Shown piece after piece: positions 32,868 through 41,300 of a stretch of DNA of 41,705 nucleotides. The notes under the pieces are model-generated. The model saw only the letters and a list, made by a program, of their open reading frames with translations. It had not been told where the DNA came from and made no database searches. Both the position numbers and the translations under genes were made by a program. Positions within the stretch are counted from its first letter, which is position 1; every line of letters starts with the position of its first letter. Source of the DNA: Methylobacterium pseudosasicola (GTDB taxonomy: Bacteria > Pseudomonadota > Alphaproteobacteria > Rhizobiales > Beijerinckiaceae); contig NZ_FOTK01000038.1 of the NCBI RefSeq assembly GCF_900114535.1, positions 17,721 to 59,425 of the forward strand, in the 5' to 3' direction.

Positions 32868-34295
32868 GTGAGCAGCTTGAAATTCGGTACGAGTGGCTTG
32901 CGGGGCCTTGTGACGGATCTCGTCGGCTGGCCGAGCTACGCCTACGCCGCCGCGTTCTTCCGATCCGTCTCGGCGGACGGAGACCGCCGAGAGGTCGTGA
33001 TCGGGCGCGACCTGCGCGACAGCAGTCCAGGCATCGCCGCGACGGTGGCAAGCGCCGCTGCGGCATCCGGCTTCACGGCGATCGACTGCGGCGCTCTCCC
33101 GACACCTGCTCTCGCGCTCGAGGCGATGCGACGCAGCGCCTACGCCGTGATGGTCACGGGCAGCCATATTCCCGAGGACCGAAACGGTCTTAAATTCTAC
33201 CGGCCCGACGGCGAGATCACCAAGAGGGATGAGATCGCCATCCTGGAAGCCCTGGGGGACGTCACGGCGGTCGGCCAAGTGCCGACGCCGGTCCCTGCCA
33301 TCCCAGAGCCCGATGCCGTCGAACGCTACCATCGACGCTACAGCGACGCCTTCTCGCCCGAGATCCTGAAGGACGTGCGCATCGCGGTCTATCAACAGAG
33401 CTCGGTCGCGCGCGACCTTCTGACCGATCTGCTCGCGAGCTTCGGTGCGAGCGCCGTATCGATCGGCCGATCGAATACGTTCGTTCCGATCGATACCGAG
33501 GCGCACCGCCCCGAAGACATCGCCTTCATCGCTGAGGTCATGGCGTCCGGCGATTACGACGCGTTGGTGACGTCCGACGGCGATGCGGATCGACCCCTTG
33601 TGGCCGATGGGGCGGGGCGGATCGTGCGTGGCGACGTTCTCGGCCTTATCACGGCCCGCTACCTCGGCATCGATACGGTCGTGGTGCCGGTCACCGCCGG
33701 CTCGGCGCTCGAGCAGTCCGGTGGCTTCAGCCGGGTCGTGCGTACCAAGGTGGGCTCGCCCTTCGTCATCGCCGGCATGGAGCAGGCAAAGGCCGAGGGG
33801 GCGGGAGCCGTTGCGGGCTTCGAGGCGAATGGCGGCTTCCTGCTCGGATCGGACATCAACATCGCTGGACGGATCCTGCCCGCCCTGCCCACGCGGGACG
33901 CGATGCTGCCCATCCTGGCCACGCTCGCGGCAGCGCGCGCGGCCGGTGCGACGTTGGCCGATCTCGTGACCTCGCTCGATGCGGGAGAGATGGCGAGCGA
34001 CCGCCTCCCCAATACCCCTTCCGAACGGAGCAGCGCATTTCTCGCACGGCTTGGAGATGAGATCTTCAGAGCCGAGTTCCTCCAGCCGATCGGGTCGTCG
34101 CGCACGGTGGATCAGCAGGATGGTGTCCGGATCGGTCTCGATGGCGGACGGTCGATCCATTTTCGGGCCTCAGGCAACGCCCCGGAACTGCGATGCTACG
34201 CGGAGGCTAAGACGGCGCGGGACGCCCATGATCTCGTTCGTTGGGGGCTGACGGCGGCGGCAGCCGTCATGGCGGAACAGGCCAGTCGATCCTGA
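32868..34295 (+). CDS. Phosphohexomutase (phosphomannomutase/phosphoglucomutase family)
   Basis: About 475 residues; interconverts hexose 6- and 1-phosphates for surface polysaccharide or glycogen. FGTSGLRG is at the N-terminus, the phosphoserine loop reads VTGSHIPEDRNGLKF (Ser99), the Mg site is DGDADRP (237-243), the sugar-binding motif is FEANGGFLLG, and the phosphate-binding end is RASGNAPELRCYAE. The serine loop TGSHIP and sugar motif EANGG differ from the commoner TASHNP and GEMSGH; they place it in a distinct subgroup often called phosphomannomutase. GTG at 32868 suits the fold better than GTG at 32808. No polysaccharide genes are adjacent. Confidence 0.9.
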   Translation: MSSLKFGTSGLRGLVTDLVGWPSYAYAAAFFRSVSADGDRREVVIGRDLRDSSPGIAATVASAAAASGFTAIDCGALPTPALALEAMRRSAYAVMVTGSHIPEDRNGLKFYRPDGEITKRDEIAILEALGDVTAVGQVPTPVPAIPEPDAVERYHRRYSDAFSPEILKDVRIAVYQQSSVARDLLTDLLASFGASAVSIGRSNTFVPIDTEAHRPEDIAFIAEVMASGDYDALVTSDGDADRPLVADGAGRIVRGDVLGLITARYLGIDTVVVPVTAGSALEQSGGFSRVVRTKVGSPFVIAGMEQAKAEGAGAVAGFEANGGFLLGSDINIAGRILPALPTRDAMLPILATLAAARAAGATLADLVTSLDAGEMASDRLPNTPSERSSAFLARLGDEIFRAEFLQPIGSSRTVDQQDGVRIGLDGGRSIHFRASGNAPELRCYAEAKTARDAHDLVRWGLTAAAAVMAEQASRS

Positions 34296-34760
34296 TCGCC
34301 AGCATCGGCTGGCTGGCGGAGGGATGGTTCGCGGAGGCAGCAACACGAGGCGGCCTCCCATCGCCGTGAACCCAAGCCGTCACCGACGCCGAGCCCCGTC
34401 TCAGACCGAGCAACCCAACCGGGCCCTCCACCACTCATCGAGTTGCTCATACGCCCTGCAATGGCCGCGACATCGCGGGGAGCCCAGGGACCGGTAGGGT
34501 CGTCGTCGACGGTCGTGCTCTTGGGCAGGATGTCAGGGTATCGTTGTCGTGGCGGACGACAGTTTGTTGCGCGAAGCGACGATGCCCAGGACCATCCGTC
34601 TGGTTGCGCCTCCGATCGAGTCAGAGGCCAAGCATTACACGGCGCGGCTGCTGCCCATCGGCGGGCGCAGTCTGTAAGCTCCGACGCGTTGGGTTCAATC
34701 AACTCGCCATTGTTTTGCGGGCGAACATCGCGGCAGCGAACAGAACGGCAGATCCTGCGG
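34296..34760. other. Intergenic region before the IS elements, no gene seen
   Basis: About 465 bases between the phosphohexomutase stop and the proposed end of the first IS3 element. Open frames on both strands give no family resemblance. It may contain debris of earlier insertions; I can name none. Confidence 0.4.
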
Positions 34761-34826
34761 TGACCTGACCGGCTGGCTTTGGACCGGGCTGATTGAGAGG
34801 ATCAGCCAGGACCAGAGGAGTCGGGC

Positions 34827-35108
34827 ATGCGTCGAGGTCAGAAGACGGGTGCGGAGCAGGTCGTGCTGAAGCTGCGCCAGATTGAGGTGCAGACAGCCCA
34901 GGGCAAGAGTTTGGCCCTCGCCTGCAAGGAGACCGAGATCTCCGAGCAAAGCTACTATCGCTGGCGCAAGGAATACGGCGGTCTGCAGATCGACCAAGCG
35001 CGCCGGATGAAGGATCTTGATCGTGAGAACGCGCGATTGCGGCGGCTCGTGGCTGATCTATCCTTGGAGAAGCAAGTGCTGGCGGATGTCGCCTCGGGAA
35101 ACTTGTAG
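34827..35108 (+). CDS. IS3-family transposase OrfA
   Basis: A 93-residue DNA-binding half of an IS3 transposase. The helix-turn-helix is in ALACKETEISEQSYYRWRKE, followed by a leucine-zipper-type helix (MKDLDRENARLRRLVADLSL, then EKQVLADV). The end overlaps the start of the orfB frame (35102 on), as expected for programmed -1 frameshifting to an OrfAB fusion. Looks intact. Confidence 0.92.
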   Translation: MRRGQKTGAEQVVLKLRQIEVQTAQGKSLALACKETEISEQSYYRWRKEYGGLQIDQARRMKDLDRENARLRRLVADLSLEKQVLADVASGNL

Positions 35109-35353
35109 CCCCCGAGCGACGCCGGCAGGCGGTCGACGGCATCCGGGAGAAGTACGGTCTCTCGGAACGTCACGCCTGCCGGATCGTCGGCCAGCATCGG
35201 GGTACGCAGCGCTACGTGCCCACCGTGCCGGCCGACGAGGATGAGCTGACCCGCGCCATCATCGCCCTGGCGTCCGAGTATGGGCGCGACAGATACCGCC
35301 GCGTCACCGCGCTGCTGCAGGCAGCCGGCTGGCAAGTGGGCAAGGACCGGGTT

Positions 35354-35380
35354 CATGGTTCGACAGGCTCACCATGAGGG
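35354..35380 (+). repeat. Short interspersed repeat inserted in IS3 orfB, copy 1
   Basis: GGTTCGACAGGCTCACC followed by ATGAGGG. It interrupts the transposase between GKDRV and IWRREG. Relative to the expected family sequence it adds about 22 bases net, shifting the frame and creating a TGA at 35375. Confidence 0.7.
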
Positions 35381-35563
35381 CATCTGGCGTCGCGAGGGGC
35401 TCAAAGTCCCTAGCCGACAGAGACCCCGCAGCCGCCTATGGCTGAACGACGGCTCATGCGCGCGCCTGCGCCCGCTCCACCGCAACCATGTGTGGAGCTT
35501 CGACTTCGTGCAGGCTCAGACCCACGACGGCCGAAGCCTACGCATCCTGACGCTGATCGACGA

Positions 35564-35587
35564 CCTCACCCTGAGCTTGTCGAAGGG
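35564..35587 (-). repeat. Short interspersed repeat inserted in IS3 orfB, copy 2 (inverted)
   Basis: On the minus strand it reads CCCTTCGACAAGCTCAGGG then TGAGG, the same element as copy 1 in opposite direction. It interrupts the gene inside the LIDEYTR motif (here LIDD, then off-frame) and again adds about 22 bases net. Confidence 0.7.
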
Positions 35588-36083
35588 ATAGCCGGGCGTG
35601 CATGGCGCTGAAGGTGGCACGGCGTATCAACAGCGTCGGCGTGATCGAGGCGCTGGCCGATGCCATGTGCCTGCACGGCATCCCCGAGCACATCCGCTGC
35701 GATAATGGCCCTGAGATGATCTCCATGGCGCTGCGCAAATGGGTCGCCAAAGCTGGCTCACAGATCCAGTACATCGCACCAGGATCCCCGTGGGAGAACG
35801 GGTACTGTGAGAGCTTCAACGGCAAGCTGCGCGACGAGTGCCTACGCCAGGAGATATTCTACTCGTTGAAGGAGGCGCAGATCGTCATCGGTCTATGGCA
35901 AACCACGTACAATTGCATCCGACCGCATTCGTCGCTGGGCTATCGGCCGCCCGCGCCTGTCAGCTACCCGGATCTGGCCTTCCGGCTATCCATGGCCGCG
36001 ACTGACCGGGCCCCTTGGGAGTGGTCCGCCCTGAAGTATAGCTTTTGAGCCGACTGGAGTTGACCCCGTTTGTGGTCCACGGC

Positions 36084-36950
36084 CTATGCAAGTTCCCGGG
36101 CTGTGACAGCTTGGTTGGCGAAGGCCCTGGGCGTCAAGCCGCCCAGGGCCGTGTGAGGTCGATCGTCGTTGTAGTGGCACCTCCATTCCTCGATGCGCTC
36201 GCGGGCATCGGCCAGCGACAGGAACCACGAGGCGTTCAGGCATTCCGCTCGGAGGCGGCCGTTGAACGCTTCGATGTAGGCGTTGTCGGTCGGCTTGCCC
36301 GGTCGTGAGAAGTCGATCTCGACCCCGTTCAGGTAGGCCCACTGGTCGAGCATGCGGCCGGCGAACTCCGGCCCATTGTCGACCCGCAGGCTCTTCGGCC
36401 GACCCCGCAGCCTGACCAAGGCGTCGAGCGCCTCGGTCACCTGGAAGGCGCGGAAGTTGGCTCTCGGCGTGAGTGAGAGCGCCTCTCGCGTGTGGCAATC
36501 GACGACGGTCAGGATCCGGAACGGACGCCCGTCGAACAGGCGGTCGGACATGAAGTCCATGGCCCAGACCTCGTTGGGTCCACCGATCGCCGGTCGTCCC
36601 TGGCGATAGCGCCACGCCCGTTTACGCTTGGGCAGTTTAGACCGGATCGACAGCCCCTCGTCGCGGTAGATCCGGTAAGTGCGCTTGTGGTTCACCTCCC
36701 AGCCCTCGCGTCGCAACAGGATGTGCAGCCGCCGGTAGCCGTAGCGCACTCGCGCGGCAGCCAACTCCTTCAGCCGCATGCGCAGCGCTACTTGAGGGTC
36801 CGAGCGCTTCCTGTAGCGCTGCGACGAACGACCGAAGCCGGTGGCTTGGCAGGCCCGACGCTCGCTGATGCCGTAGGCCGCCTGCCGGTGGCCGGCGACG
36901 TCACGGCGAGCGGCGGGCCTTACCACTTTCGCTTGAGCACATCCTGCAAC
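36084..36950 (-). CDS. IS3-family transposase OrfB (IS407-like)
   Basis: The integrase half. The frame opens at 37067, but real OrfB similarity begins near RRDVAGHRQAAYGISERRAC. HTH_21-type segment RVRYGYRRLHILLRREGWEV; DDE residues in WAMDFMSD, RVDNGPEF and YIEAFNGRLRAECL; end GGLTPRAFANQA. It is likely made as an OrfAB fusion by a -1 frameshift near the OrfA stop. Exact start uncertain. All catalytic residues present. Confidence 0.88.
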   Translation of the reverse strand, partial: VAGCAQAKVVRPAARRDVAGHRQAAYGISERRACQATGFGRSSQRYRKRSDPQVALRMRLKELAAARVRYGYRRLHILLRREGWEVNHKRTYRIYRDEGLSIRSKLPKRKRAWRYRQGRPAIGGPNEVWAMDFMSDRLFDGRPFRILTVVDCHTREALSLTPRANFRAFQVTEALDALVRLRGRPKSLRVDNGPEFAGRMLDQWAYLNGVEIDFSRPGKPTDNAYIEAFNGRLRAECLNASWFLSLADARERIEEWRCHYNDDRPHTALGGLTPRAFANQAVTARELA

Positions 36951-37186
36951 ATGGAGCGGTCCAGCGTCAGGTCGGCGACCAGCCGCTTGAGCTTGCTGTT
37001 CTCGTCCTCCAGCTGCTTCAGCCGGCGGATCTCCGGCACGCCCATGCCGACGAACTGCTTCTTCCAACGATAAAAGGTCGGCTCGGATACGCCCATCTTC
37101 CGGCAGACCTCGTCCACCGTCGCGCCGTTCTCCGCCTGCCGCAGGGCGAAGGCGATCTGTTCGTTCGTGAAGCGTTTGCGAGGCAT
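36920..37186 (-). CDS. IS3-family transposase OrfA (IS407-like)
   Basis: An 88-residue DNA-binding half: MPRKRFTNEQIAFALRQAE, HTH VDEVCRKMGVSEPTFYRWKK, then a leucine-zipper helix (RRLKQLEDENSKLKRLVADL, TLDRSMLQDVL). GGAGGG lies 8 bases before the ATG at 37186. It overlaps the upstream part of the orfB frame, as usual for this group. Confidence 0.92.
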   Translation of the reverse strand: MPRKRFTNEQIAFALRQAENGATVDEVCRKMGVSEPTFYRWKKQFVGMGVPEIRRLKQLEDENSKLKRLVADLTLDRSMLQDVLKRKW

Positions 37187-37321
37187 GGCATCCACCCTCC
37201 TTCAGGGGTCAGGATGCCCGAAAAACTTGCGCTCAGCGCGGACCAGTTTGGTGGGTCAGGGTCACGTCTTGAGCAAGATCGGGCGATCCATCGTGCTCAG
37301 TCGCATACATCTGGAGCTAAT

Positions 37322-37561
37322 TCAGGGCCTTCTCAGGTGATCGACACTCACGGGCAGGGTATCGGGTGATCCTGCCAGGGTCTCCATCGATGCGCTGTCC
37401 ACCAAGAGCCGGATCATCTCGGAGCGACTTGCCAGCATCGTGGCGGGCGGCTCGCCTACTATAGCTTCCCAGGCCGCTACGAACTCGGCCTGCGACATGT
37501 GGATGAGCGCGTCTTCGCTCTGAGACGCTGGCTTTGTCGGGGAGACACGCAGGTTGCTCAT
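37322..37561 (-). CDS. Small hypothetical protein
   Basis: A 79-residue soluble protein: a polar N-terminus, then MSQAEFVAAWEAIVGEPPAT and LASRSEMIRLLVDS, and a short tail. The middle reads like a compact helical domain and the composition is protein-like, but no good ribosome site is visible. It begins shortly downstream of the second IS element's border. Not recognised. Confidence 0.5.
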   Translation of the reverse strand: MSNLRVSPTKPASQSEDALIHMSQAEFVAAWEAIVGEPPATMLASRSEMIRLLVDSASMETLAGSPDTLPVSVDHLRRP

Positions 37562-37723
37562 GGAGAGGATACGCCCACAAGCCAAACGACGTTTCGAAAC
37601 GCTGCGGTTAAGGTAACTGGCGCCTTAACTCGCCGACCGAGATGCGGCCTGCAAATCCTATCGGTCCGCGATCAGATCGGGCGGCGGGGTCGAGCCGGTC
37701 ACAGCGCCTTCTAGCCGCCTGAT

Positions 37724-37978
37724 CTACTGATTGCTGCGCTTGGCGCCGAGATGTCGCTCGATCCAGCCCTGAGCCGCATCCAGGTCCAAGAACAGGGGCG
37801 CGCTCATCACCGAGGTTAGGCCGAACGCCGCCTCCAGGAACCACAGGCCCACATCGGCACCGTGCTGGTCCGAAAGCCGCACCAGAACTGCTACGAGGAA
37901 GCCATCAGCGAACACGAGTTGCCCGTCGCTGTCCTCGCTGCTGGTCGCAACCCGCACCGGCTGGAGGTGCAGGGTCAT
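37724..37978 (-). CDS. Small protein coupled to the Crp/Fnr regulator
   Basis: An 84-residue protein (MTLHLQPVRVATSSEDSDGQ, LVFADGFLVAVLVRL, VGLWFLEAAFG, WIERHL). Its ATG shares ATGA with the stop of the Crp/Fnr gene, so it is translated after it. Beta-rich centre and helical C-terminus; no known motif. Probably acts with, or under control of, the regulator. Not recognised by name. Confidence 0.7.
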   Translation of the reverse strand: MTLHLQPVRVATSSEDSDGQLVFADGFLVAVLVRLSDQHGADVGLWFLEAAFGLTSVMSAPLFLDLDAAQGWIERHLGAKRSNQ

Positions 37979-38718
37979 CCCGCTGTTCGCTTCTGCAAGT
38001 GCAGGTAGGTCGCGTCGAACTCGGAAGCGCGGACAAGCTCGTCCCACGCCTTCACCACCAACGTCTGCCGGTGCAGCGTGATCAGACCTCGACCGCGCAT
38101 CTCCTTCAGCACGCGGTTGATGTGAACGCTGGTCATCCCGGTGGCGTCGGCGAGATCGATCTGGGTGATCGGCAGCGGGCATCGGTGATCCCCCGCCAGA
38201 CCGACCGCCTCCTGCTTCAGGTACAGTTCGCAGAACAGGTGGGCCAAGTGCTCGAACGCCGGGCGGCGTCCCATGGAGATCAACCACTCTCTGAAGAGCG
38301 CCGCGTCGATCAGCGTGTCACGCCAGAGCGCCGCCGCGATGGCTGGGAAACGGGCCGTGAGGTCGTGCAGGTTTTCGTGCGGGATGAACGCCACCGTGGC
38401 CTGGGTCATCGTCCCGAGGTTGTGGTCCATCAGCGGGATGTGCAGGCTCTGCAAGTCCGGGATGTCGCCCGCGATGTGGAACGAGAAGATCTGGCGCCGT
38501 CCCTCGGCCAGGAACTTATAGCGGTAGGCCCAGCCCTCCAGGATGACACAGCACTGCGTCGCCCGGTCGCCGTCACGGACGATGTCCTGTTTTGCCGAGA
38601 GGGTCCGCACCCGGACGGGCAGGCTCTCGATCGCTTGATGCGCCTCATCCGAGAGGCGGGTGACGCTCTCCAGCTTGCGGATGAGCGGATAGAGAGCGTG
38701 GGGGAGCTTCGAGGCCAT
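37975..38718 (-). CDS. Crp/Fnr-family transcriptional regulator
   Basis: A 247-residue regulator. The cyclic-nucleotide-binding-type barrel (about 20-140) has DIVRDGDRATQCCVILEGWA and FHIAGDIPDLQSL. The long dimer helix is followed by a winged HTH with TQIDLADATGMTSVHINRVL and KEMRGRGLITL. There are no N-terminal FNR-type cysteines, so an oxygen-sensing iron-sulfur cluster is unlikely. The start at 38718 is chosen because the frame to 38838 adds a leader. Divergent from the second Crp/Fnr gene at 39031. Confidence 0.92.
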   Translation of the reverse strand: MASKLPHALYPLIRKLESVTRLSDEAHQAIESLPVRVRTLSAKQDIVRDGDRATQCCVILEGWAYRYKFLAEGRRQIFSFHIAGDIPDLQSLHIPLMDHNLGTMTQATVAFIPHENLHDLTARFPAIAAALWRDTLIDAALFREWLISMGRRPAFEHLAHLFCELYLKQEAVGLAGDHRCPLPITQIDLADATGMTSVHINRVLKEMRGRGLITLHRQTLVVKAWDELVRASEFDATYLHLQKRTAG

Positions 38719-39030
38719 GGCGGCTTCGCCTTGTGTTGCAGGCGGAAGCACACGGCGCTCCCAGGCGGCAGCACCTGTTCCGGGGCGGCTGACGATGGCA
38801 CATCGGGTAGGTGGTATATTATCGAACCGAACCATCATGGATTAAGTTTTTTCGCGGTTACGGCACTTTCCGTGGTCGAACCGCATGTATTGTTTTGTAA
38901 ATTAGTTACATAAAAATCATCCGCTTGTTATTCGTCAAGAAAACACGACATCAGAATCATCGCCAGCCGTATTCAGGGCGCTGATGATTGAGGGACCGAG
39001 TGTGCTCTTGCCCCTAGCAGGCGAACACCA
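38719..39030. other. Divergent control region between two Crp/Fnr genes
   Basis: About 310 bases, AT-rich at 38810-38950. It contains the palindrome at 38896 and a looser inverted repeat, AATCATC (38955-38961) and GATGATT (38983-38989). It is expected to hold both promoters. No gene seen. Confidence 0.5.
38896..38910. promoter_or_regulatory. Palindrome TGTAA-N5-TTACA, candidate regulator site
   Basis: Perfect 5-base arms (38896-38900, 38906-38910) around ATTAG in the AT-rich divergent region. The symmetry and AT content suit a Crp/Fnr-type dimer site; it is not the classic TTGAT-N4-ATCAA FNR box. Confidence 0.4.
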
Positions 39031-39759
39031 GTGGCTCCCCTCCAACAACCGGATGTACGCAACAAGCTCCTCGCTGGCCTCTCGCCAGAGGATTTCGCCA
39101 GCTTGCAATCTGCTCTGCGCCTGGAGCCGATGCAGCTACGGCAGGTATTGATCCCCGCCCATTCGGCGATTGAGGTCATCTATTTCCCCGAAGAAGGCTT
39201 CGTCTCCATCACGGCGGATGGAGCGCATGGCCGGGTCGAGATCGGGCTCGTTGGACGGGAGGGCGTGGTCGGGGCAGGACCGACGCTGCTCGGGGACGAC
39301 CGTAGCCCGCACACCCACTTCGTGCAGATGGCCGGACACATGCTGAGCATCGACGCGGAGGTTCTGCGCGCCGCGTTCGAGAGGCTCCCTTCCCTCCGCC
39401 GCCTGATCCACCGCTACATCCAAGCCCAGCATGTACAGACAGCCCAGACGGCGTTCGCGAACGCGCGGGGCACCACGCCGACGCGCCTCGCTCGATGGTT
39501 GCTGATGTGCCACGATCGGATCGACGGCGACATGGTCACGGTCACCCATGAGTTCATGTCGTTCATGTTGGGGGTCGAGCGTCCGGGGGTCACCGCCGCG
39601 CTGCGCTCACTGGAAACGGACGGCTTGGTGCGGAAGCATCGCGGAAGGGTCGAGATCCTCGACCGCGATGGCCTGCTCGACCTCGCTGGCGATAGCTACG
39701 GTGGGGCAGAGGCCGAGTATGCCCGCCTGATCGAAGGGCGTCCCGAGCCGATCGATTGA
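39031..39759 (+). CDS. Crp/Fnr-family transcriptional regulator
   Basis: A 242-residue regulator starting at GTG 39031. The sensor barrel has VLIPAHSAIEVIYFPEEGFV and GRVEIGLVGREGVVGAGPTL. The HTH is VTHEFMSFMLGVERPGVTAAL, then LETDGLVRKHRGRVEILDRDG. GVERPGVT differs from typical Crp recognition helices and matches a subgroup common in Rhizobiales. No FNR-type cysteines. Divergent from the Crp/Fnr gene at 38718; the two may regulate each other. Confidence 0.9.
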   Translation: MAPLQQPDVRNKLLAGLSPEDFASLQSALRLEPMQLRQVLIPAHSAIEVIYFPEEGFVSITADGAHGRVEIGLVGREGVVGAGPTLLGDDRSPHTHFVQMAGHMLSIDAEVLRAAFERLPSLRRLIHRYIQAQHVQTAQTAFANARGTTPTRLARWLLMCHDRIDGDMVTVTHEFMSFMLGVERPGVTAALRSLETDGLVRKHRGRVEILDRDGLLDLAGDSYGGAEAEYARLIEGRPEPID

Positions 39760-39887
39760 TCGTCTGGACGGCTCGCATACGGCCGAGCCTTCACGCCTCC
39801 GGCCTCTCGCAAAGACGTGAACGCGCGGAAGGTGGTCGGTTAACCTCGTTCAGAGCCGGGCCATCGCGAAGCGGCTATGGCGTCGCC

Positions 39888-40151
39888 ATGGCAAACCGGC
39901 TCATGACGCTCGATCTGTTCGCCACGCTCGATATCGTCGAGGACGATGTTGCCGCAGTGGTGAACGCCTACATGACCGATCCGACTTCGGGTCCAGTCTC
40001 GTTCGGCGAGGGTTATCGGATCGACCCAGCGGTAGCCGTTGCGGACCACCCCTTCGCCAACACGCTGATCGGTCAGTCCTGGGCAAGCGCTGAGCTACGC
40101 CGGGCCGCAGTCCGCGCCGCCATCATGCTCGCGCAGCCGGAACGAGTGTAG
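39888..40151 (+). CDS. Small hypothetical protein
   Basis: An 87-residue protein: MANRLMTLDLFATLDIVEDD, VAAVVNAYMTDPT, a middle with GYRIDPAVAVADHPFA, and a helical end (ASAELRRAAVRAAIMLAQ). The in-frame sequence upstream (to 39756) looks non-coding. It follows the Crp/Fnr gene by about 130 bases on the same strand. Not recognised. Confidence 0.55.
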   Translation: MANRLMTLDLFATLDIVEDDVAAVVNAYMTDPTSGPVSFGEGYRIDPAVAVADHPFANTLIGQSWASAELRRAAVRAAIMLAQPERV

Positions 40152-40235
40152 GCGTCGCATGCGGTTCGCCTTCTTCGACGGTGCCCGACCTTGCTGAGCG
40201 CCGCCCAGTCCAGACGACGCGACCAATGTCGTCCT

Positions 40236-40823
40236 TCAAGACGGCCAGCCCTGAGCGATGGCATGCCCAAGGTTGAACAGAAGCACGTCGGCCGCAGCGC
40301 GTAACTCGGCCGGAGCGTCGGACCCGAGTGTTTCCTTCAACGCGATAGCGAGGTCGGCCGCCCGTTCGATCGGATCCCCTGCTTGCGAAGCACTACCCAT
40401 GACATACCGTGCGCCACCGTCGCGCATCTCGGTGATGTCGATCAGGATGCCGCGTGACCGGAGCGGGCGATCGAAGTGGTCGCGATATGTCCGGCCACGG
40501 CTGAGCAGCCAACTCACGGCTCCGTCAGGGGCGATGACGCGGTACTCGGACAGCACAAGGCCGCCAGCCCGCGCGGCCTGCCGCATGTGTTCGGCCAGCC
40601 ATTCCCGGTCGTCCGGATGAACCGCCGCCGCGGCAGACATCCCGCTGATCTCGCGCTCTGCGAGAGCAGCGTCACCCGTCAGCAGGCGAGCGGCGCCCGC
40701 GTCGTAGGTGACCACGCCGCGAACGTGATCCCAGTCCCATGTGCCGACAACACACGACGCTTCGAGTGCCCCCCTGAGGCGGTCTACGTTCTCGCTGAAG
40801 CCGTGGGTGACATCACTGCGCAT
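40236..40823 (-). CDS. Single PAS-domain protein
   Basis: A 195-residue cytoplasmic protein. The PAS domain spans about 15-125: GALEASCVVGTWDWD, then VHPDDREWLAEHM, SEYRVIAPDGAVSWLLSRGR and SRGILIDITEMRD, the PAS_3/PAC pattern. The C-terminal helical part (ADLAIALKETLGSDAPAELR) carries no kinase or cyclase domain. AGAGG lies before the ATG at 40823. It may sense a ligand or redox state and act by binding a partner. A second PAS protein lies at the window end on the same strand. Confidence 0.8.
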   Translation of the reverse strand: MRSDVTHGFSENVDRLRGALEASCVVGTWDWDHVRGVVTYDAGAARLLTGDAALAEREISGMSAAAAVHPDDREWLAEHMRQAARAGGLVLSEYRVIAPDGAVSWLLSRGRTYRDHFDRPLRSRGILIDITEMRDGGARYVMGSASQAGDPIERAADLAIALKETLGSDAPAELRAAADVLLFNLGHAIAQGWPS

Positions 40824-41012
40824 GGCGCCTCTCGGAACCAAAAGTGGGACGGGCGCCGCTCAGGCGCGCACTGAGGGTATCAAATATGCCAAAGCCCTAA
40901 CCTGGGTTGCATTCATTTTACGACGTAACGTAGAAATTGTGCGGCGTGGCAGTCAGACGCACAGCGGAAATGCCGACCTAGCCTTAAGAGGCGAGCCGCG
41001 AAGCGAGGTGGC

Positions 41013-41264
41013 ATGCGCGACAACACCAATGGCAGCGACGATGGACGCGGAGTTCGTAATGCGCTGACCCGGATCAGTGCTGCGCTCGGAGTCCCAGCGG
41101 CGGCTTTCTACGACGCCGATGCGGATGCGGTCGCGCATCTTCGTCGCGAGCAAGAGGCCCATCTTCTCGGACTCGTGCGAGCGTATCTGCAAGAGGTCGA
41201 TCATGAGCACGCACAGCGCTTCATAGCAGCGGTGCGGGCTCTGGCCGAGGCTGAGGTACGGTAG
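41013..41264 (+). CDS. Small protein resembling the C-terminal part of XRE regulators
   Basis: An 83-residue protein with GAGG before the ATG at 41013. ALTRISAALGVPAAAFYD and the ending LLGLVRAYLQEVDHEHAQRF plus AAVRALAEAE resemble the linker and tail of XRE-type HTH regulators common in Rhizobiales, but no HTH precedes them. It could be a stand-alone oligomerisation module or a remnant of a larger gene. Family likeness is from memory. Confidence 0.55.
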   Translation: MRDNTNGSDDGRGVRNALTRISAALGVPAAAFYDADADAVAHLRREQEAHLLGLVRAYLQEVDHEHAQRFIAAVRALAEAEVR

Positions 41265-41300
41265 AGGCCGCAGGTTCCAGGATCGCCATCGCGTGTGGCT

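Larger units (their letters stand above)
35102..36048 (+). pseudogene. IS3-family transposase OrfB, broken by two short repeat insertions
   Basis: Three consecutive pieces in three frames rebuild one integrase. The first runs to a stop at 35375-35377 (RRQAVDGIREKYGLSERHAC, then GRDRYRRVTALLQAAGWQVG). The second covers about 35381-35563 (IWRREGLKVPSRQRPRSRLW, then HVWSFDFVQ with the first catalytic Asp). The third covers about 35593-36048 (CDNGPEM, second Asp; NGYCESFNGKLRDECL, Glu). Each break coincides with a 'TTCGACA-GCTCA' repeat copy, and each shifts the frame by +1. Apart from the insertions all DDE residues remain. Confidence 0.88.
34761..36060 (+). mobile_element. IS3-family insertion sequence no. 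1, damaged
   Basis: About 1.3 kb with orfA and a broken orfB. The proposed left end starts TGACCTGACCGGCT (34761). The proposed right end, read inward, is TCAACTCCAGTCGGCT near 36060, an imperfect match. Its right end abuts or slightly overlaps the second IS, so the exact boundary is uncertain. OrfB carries two inserted short repeats, so the element cannot make its own transposase. Confidence 0.7.
36061..37258 (-). mobile_element. IS3-family insertion sequence no. 2 (IS407-group-like), apparently intact
   Basis: A 1198-base element. The left end starts TGACCCCGTTTGTGGTCC (36061). The right end read inward is TGACCCACCAAACTGGTCC (37258), sharing TGACCC and TGGTCC with a one-base spacing difference. 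OrfA and OrfB on the minus strand look complete. No clear target duplication is visible beside it. It sits right at the end of the first IS3 element. Confidence 0.8.

Noticed and set aside
34296..34760. Possible remnant gene upstream of the first IS element
   Set aside because: Several short frames were read on both strands but none resembled a protein family.
38896..38910. Classic FNR box
   Set aside because: The sequence TGTAA-N5-TTACA does not match TTGAT-N4-ATCAA, and neither nearby Crp/Fnr protein has the N-terminal cysteines of FNR.
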